A stretch of DNA of 36,984 nt from assembly GCA_037176905.1 (NCBI GenBank), contig JBBBWG010029477.1, forward strand, positions 1-36,984, in the 5' to 3' direction. A program made the position numbers and the translations under genes. The notes beneath the pieces were generated by a model that saw only the letters and a list, made by a program, of their open reading frames with translations, was not told the DNA's origin and ran no database searches. Below are positions 33,070 through 36,984 of this stretch, piece after piece (positions within the stretch are counted from its first letter, which is position 1; each line of letters begins with the position of its first letter). Origin of the DNA: Azolla pinnata (lineage: Eukaryota > Streptophyta > Polypodiopsida > Salviniales > Salviniaceae).

Positions 33070-33163
33070 AGTCCATGGAGTAACCGGCTTGAAGAGGAGG
33101 AGCATGATGACAATGAATGTTGTTTGTTGTATGTAGTAAGTAGCATTGGAAAGTAGCCTTGAG

Positions 33164-33261
33164 CTGAAGCTGAAGCTACCAGTAGCAAGCATCAACCGGA
33201 TTGAAGCTGAAGCTGAAGCTACCAGTAGCAAGCATCAACCGGATTGAAGCTGAAGCTACTA
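33164..33261. repeat. 43-bp tandem repeat
   Basis: GAAGCTACCAGTAGCAAGCA followed by TCAACCGGATTGAAGCTGAAGCT occurs twice in full with identical sequence (CTACC at 33176 and 33219), flanked by partial GAAGCTGAAGCTAC copies. It lies about 310-410 bp upstream of psaH. Confidence 0.9.
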
Positions 33262-33371
33262 CAAACATATGAGTTGATCTGATCAACGAATGAATCATCA
33301 TCTGGTTGAAGCAGTATGCAACGCAGTTTTGGCATTGGCAGGATTCGAACTGACGACTTCTCTGAGTCTGT

Positions 33372-33422
33372 CTTCTTCTTCTTCTTCTTCTTCTTCTTCT
33401 TCTTCAGAAGAAGAAGAAGAAG
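33372..33422. repeat. (TTC)n/(GAA)n perfect inverted repeat
   Basis: A TTC run of about 35 bp meets an AAG run through CAG at 33405-33407. Positions 33390-33404 and 33408-33422 are exact complements (15-bp stem, 3-nt loop). Confidence 0.9.
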
Positions 33423-33572
33423 TGGATATGGATAGGGGTCCTCTTCTCGCCATTGGCTCACAGCAACAGCGCCTTTATCCGCTCTGCTTCGATCCCTCCA
33501 TAGCTCCTCCGACTGCGACAGAGCTGAGCTGCGACTCCTACCACCTCCAACGCAGACAGCAGAGCTCCGGCC

Positions 33573-33767
33573 ATGGCTCCCCTCCTCGCTGCCGCTTCGC
33601 CCTCCTCCACCTCCCTCGCATCTCTCTCCTCCTCCGCCATCTCTGGCCACAAGCTTCCCGCCGCTTCCTGCCGCCTACCGCTCTCTGCTCGGCCCTCACG
33701 GTATTCATCGATTCATCTCTCCCGTCTCTGCTCAGTCTTCCAAGTTGTTTCTCGCACAAGCAAGCGG

Positions 33768-33802
<35 letters not shown>

Positions 33803-34055
33803 GAGCAGAGGCAAAAGAAGGGGGAGGCCTTTGGTTTTGGGCAGATTTGGGAATCTGATTTGCTGAATACGGAAACCCTAAATCCTGATCTCGTTCCCAT
33901 CTTTTCTGTTCCTGCAGTGTTGGGCCCATCTCTGCTAAGTATGGCGAGAAGAGCGTGTATTTCGACCTCGATGACATCAGCAACACCACAGGCGCATGGG
34001 ACCTCTACGGCTCCGATGCTCCATCGCCATACAACGGCTTGCAGGTTCCATCCTC

Positions 34056-34091
<36 letters not shown>

Positions 34092-35982
34092 ATTCGTACC
34101 ACCATGAAGCTCCGTCCGTTCATCAATGGCTGCTTTTCTCCGACGGAAGAGGCCATTTCTCCAGCATCAGAAGCAGAGCAGATCTTTATGCAGCAACTGT
34201 GTGAATTGATGGGGATCATCGAGAAATACAGGGCTGTTTGGAGAGTAGTGTTCCACGATCGATAGTCATCTTCTTCGCGGTCTGGGATCTGTCTGGGTGT
34301 GCAGTAGACATAGCTAGGGTTTTACAGAGCTATGGTTCCCAGAGAAAGGAACCAAATGCTCCAGATCCTTTGTAATGCATTCCTGGCTCTACGTTGTCGT
34401 TAGTAACCCCCTAGGGTTACAAAACTGCTGTTTGGAGGAGAGAGCAGTGAGTTCGAATACAACCTTGGATGTAGAATACAACCATGGGATCTATCTAGGG
34501 TTTCAGAAGTCTTGTTTAGAGAATGGAATTTTGGATTTAGATACAATCATGGAATATAGTGAAGAGGCCATGGATTTACTACTGTGCTAGGAATGTATAT
34601 GCTTGGGCATAGCTGAAGCTGCAGCTGGATCTGGAGCTCTGCTTATTCAGAGCGAGATGGATTAAGAAGTGCAGTTAGAGATGGTTAAGGAGAGGAAATT
34701 ATATCGTCCGGATATATGGCTTCAGTGTTTTCGATTGTATCGATTTAGAAATCTTTAGCTTCCACAAGGAGACCAATTTGGATTCATGATACATACAGGC
34801 TGATAATAGCGTAGAGATTTCTCGATGGGTTTCCCCTAGCTAAACCCTGAATTTGGCCCATGGGGATCACAATTTGGAGCACCCCCACGTGTGTTGCGAG
34901 GGCCTAAAGGCGTTCCCATATGGCTGCTTGCTTTGTTGACTGAGTCGAGACGATCATGACACGAGGAGAGACATCGGTTTTGGTCACCATATCCATCATC
35001 TAAGTTTGGCACTACAAGTTTCATAGTGTGATTGATGCTTGAAGTGTTGAGGTCTCGTAGTGGATCGATCAGGCTGTACATGTTAGGAGAGAAGTACATG
35101 CTCTAGATATCCTTCGGCAGAATGAGTGCGGGGATTCGAACCCAACTCCTAGATTTGGGTAGTTAGAATCACTGGCTGTTAAGCTAAAGACTAGATTTTC
35201 GATCTGCTTAGTAGTGACATTTTCATTTCCAGCCCCATCAATCGTGAATCGTCATGTTCTCTGAGACTCCGTTCTTCGATCCACATTCTAGTAGAGGCAT
35301 TTCCCATTTGCAGCTCTATTTCTGTCATCGGAACAGTCGTTTAAGCAATGGGGTCGTGTGGGTCGATGCCACCTTGTGAAACCCCCCCGTCTTGCTTCAT
35401 CTTTAGCCGAGGCATTTGATTGTTATTTTCATTCCTAATAGTTCCATTCGTTTGCTTCATCTTTATCGTCATAGTCGTGAATTTGTCGTCGAGGTCAGTT
35501 ATCGTCTCCTTCTTTTTTGGTCCACCTTTGGAAAGAGGAATTCTCACCATTTTTCACCTCTGTTTCCATCACCATAAAAACAGTCGGTAGCTCATAAATC
35601 TTGTGGAGCCACTTTCAATATCATTCGACAGCATCTTCAGCATAACATTACAATGGGGCAAGAGAGCAAAAAGACTACTACTCTATGCTTGTTTCTTCGC
35701 CATGCCAAATCCTTACACCACAACCTTTCAAAACTGCCATTTCCATGTTGCTCTCTCACTCCATCGATCGATCACTCATTCATTCTTGTGTTCTCTTTGC
35801 AGAGCAAGTTCTTCGAGACGTTCGGAGGTGCCTTCACCAAGAGAGGGCTCCTGCTCAAGTTCCTAGTGCTCGGTGGCGGAGGAACCCTCGCTTACATTAG
35901 CTCCTCGGTATCTGGCGACATCCTCCCCATCAAGAAGGGTCCACAGGAGCCCCCCAAAGTCGGTCCTCGGGGAAAGATCTAA
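33573..35982 (+). CDS. psaH: Photosystem I reaction centre subunit VI (PsaH), precursor
   Basis: Small thylakoid membrane subunit of photosystem I, nuclear-encoded, on the side where LHCII docks during state transitions. Exons 33573-33700, 33918-34044 and 35803-35982 keep frame and give 144 residues (Arabidopsis about 145). Residues 1 to about 47 are a Ser/Ala-rich chloroplast transit peptide ([20 protein letters not shown]). The mature part starts near [13 protein letters not shown] and contains [37 protein letters not shown], a membrane span [19 protein letters not shown], then [19 protein letters not shown]. All are strong family matches. The start is the first ATG before the transit peptide. 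Intron 1 holds a GTT run (33767-33801). Intron 2 is about 1.76 kb and contains a (CT)n run and a tRNA-like segment. An ATTGGC (inverted CCAAT-like) element lies near 33450, but I see no clear TATA box. Confidence 0.95.
33767..33801. repeat. (GTT)n microsatellite in psaH intron 1
   Basis: About 11-12 GTT units within the first psaH intron. Confidence 0.9.
34830..35185 (-). mobile_element. Possible tRNA-derived SINE in psaH intron 2
   Basis: On the minus strand, 35172-35110 reads like the promoter of a tRNA gene: an A-box-like TAGCTTAACAG, then 33 nt, then GGTTCGAATCC, a perfect B box (GGTTCGANTCC). The A-to-B spacing equals that of a normal tRNA. The acceptor stem does not pair and the anticodon and T stems are poor, so it is not a functional tRNA. 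A tRNA-like head followed by unrelated sequence suits a SINE. The distal limit (about 34830) is a guess. I see no clear A/T tail or target-site duplication. Confidence 0.3.
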
Positions 35983-36984
35983 ACTCCCCTCCCTTCCTTC
36001 TTATGCATCATAATCTGTATGTCACCATTCTCTCCGATGGACGGGATCGATGTGTTGGTTAATTCACACTTGCGTTCCACCCCTTTGATTTGTTTCGAAA
36101 CTACCGCTTCTTCTACTACCTACCCCTTCTTCGCTTTTGTATCCATCTTCCATCTCCATGGGTTCTTACGAGGCCTATGGAACACACAAATCCTTCTCTT
36201 TTTTTTGCCCCTCGATGATCAATGTAGAGCGAAAAAAGAAACGATGTCCTGCGCTGGTTTGCTGGTCATGTAGGAGGAGAAGATCAATGGGAAGTATCTC
36301 TGTCCGCCGTCGAAATTGATGAGGATTAAGTTTGAGTGGAATGTGTGCGATTGATCAATGAGATTGTGTTGTTTGCGAGGAAGGTTATGATGAATATGCA
36401 CCGACATGTCTCGTCTCCGTCTCCTCTTGACGAAAATCACAAGTTCTCATAGCCATGCAACTTGACAAGGACAATTGGTTGATCCAAGTCCATGGAAGGT
36501 ACGAACAACGATCTGGTGATCAGGGCAGCAGTAAGTTCCAAGATTGAGTCGAGGTGTGGAGAAAGAAGATTCTTCTGGCAGGGCAAGCCATCATGCCTTT
36601 GGTCGAGATATCATGAGCTCTCTTGCAAGACTTTTGCTACTACAAGGTATCACATTTGAGGATCATCACCACACACCATGGCGATCGATGCATCTGGTCT
36701 CGGTCTATGATTTCGAGGTCAGTCGAGGAGTAGCTTCGTAGCATATATGAGGCCTCGAGCGCAGCTAAATTGAGAGGCTGACGAAACCGAACAGGTTTCT
36801 CGGGAACGAGAGAGATAGAGAGAACAGAACATGGCGTGTGGGAGAGAGAAATAAGCTTGGATTCGGAAGCATCGTTGCCGGGAGCTCGATTATTAGCCTT
36901 CAGGTTTAGGGTTTCAAGGAGCTGATTAAGCGACTATAATTCTCGATTAGCCATCAGGTGTAGGGTTTCAAGGAGCTGATTAAG
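35983..36984. other. psaH 3' region and right edge
   Basis: No gene recognised. The right edge holds a 54-bp-period direct repeat with TAGGGTTT (telobox-like) and a GAGAGA run (36808-36850). These may belong to the promoter or leader of a gene beyond the window. Confidence 0.5.
36887..36984. repeat. 54-bp-period direct repeat at window edge
   Basis: GATTAGCC(T/A)TCAGGT(T/G) followed by TAGGGTTTCAAGGAGCTGAT and TAAG occurs twice. The 24-bp core at 36907-36930 is identical to 36961-36984. More copies may follow outside the window. Confidence 0.85.

Noticed and set aside
33339..33361. A tRNA-like B box on the minus strand (AGTTCGAATCC)
   Set aside because: No A box at the right distance: the sequence there is the TTC/GAA repeat.

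Overview
The window is nuclear DNA from a land plant. Every recognisable gene is plant-type, split by GT-AG introns and interspersed with plant telobox-like and dense simple-sequence repeats. Two of the genes encode nuclear products for chloroplasts (a photosystem I subunit and a plastid-division receptor). I cannot name the species. The long tail of the VIM protein and the large acidic insert of the PDV2 protein suggest a lineage distant from Arabidopsis (a non-seed plant is possible), but that is inference.

Layout. Positions 1-5060 hold no intact gene. They contain a degenerate 22-23 bp minisatellite (about 240-1200), a decayed retroelement fragment with a CCHC zinc knuckle on the minus strand (about 1720-2290), AT-rich sequence, and a 169-bp tandem duplication rich in GTCAA pentamers (4667-5005). 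Gene 1 (5324-11190, +) is a ten-exon VIM/ORTH (UHRF1-type) DNA-methylation E3 ligase with two E2F-like sites upstream. Gene 2 (12392-16036, +) is an FTSH4-type mitochondrial i-AAA protease whose last exon carries an in-frame TGA where an Arg codon is expected. Gene 3 (16917-18380, +) is a PDV2-type plastid-division protein. Gene 4 (19709-24308, -) is a ten-exon ORP3-type oxysterol-binding protein, convergent with gene 3. A 3.5-kb repeat-rich spacer (24309-27850) separates it from gene 5 (29919-31985, +), a group-E-like bZIP transcription factor with a probable 5' leader intron of about 2 kb. Gene 6 (33573-35982, +) is photosystem I subunit PsaH; its second intron holds a tRNA-like, possibly SINE-derived segment. 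The last kilobase has no recognisable gene.

The genes do not form a pathway; this is an ordinary mixed plant gene neighbourhood. The most notable observations are the FTSH4 stop codon, which sits in a UGA-CUA context with a hairpin downstream; the duplicated splice-donor segment inside a VIM intron; the repeat-built C-terminal tail of VIM; and two GAT/GGT arrays in opposite orientation upstream of ORP3 and bZIP. I found no convincing multi-gene novel system. Exon boundaries were assigned by eye from splice consensus, reading-frame continuity and recalled family sequences; no alignment was run.
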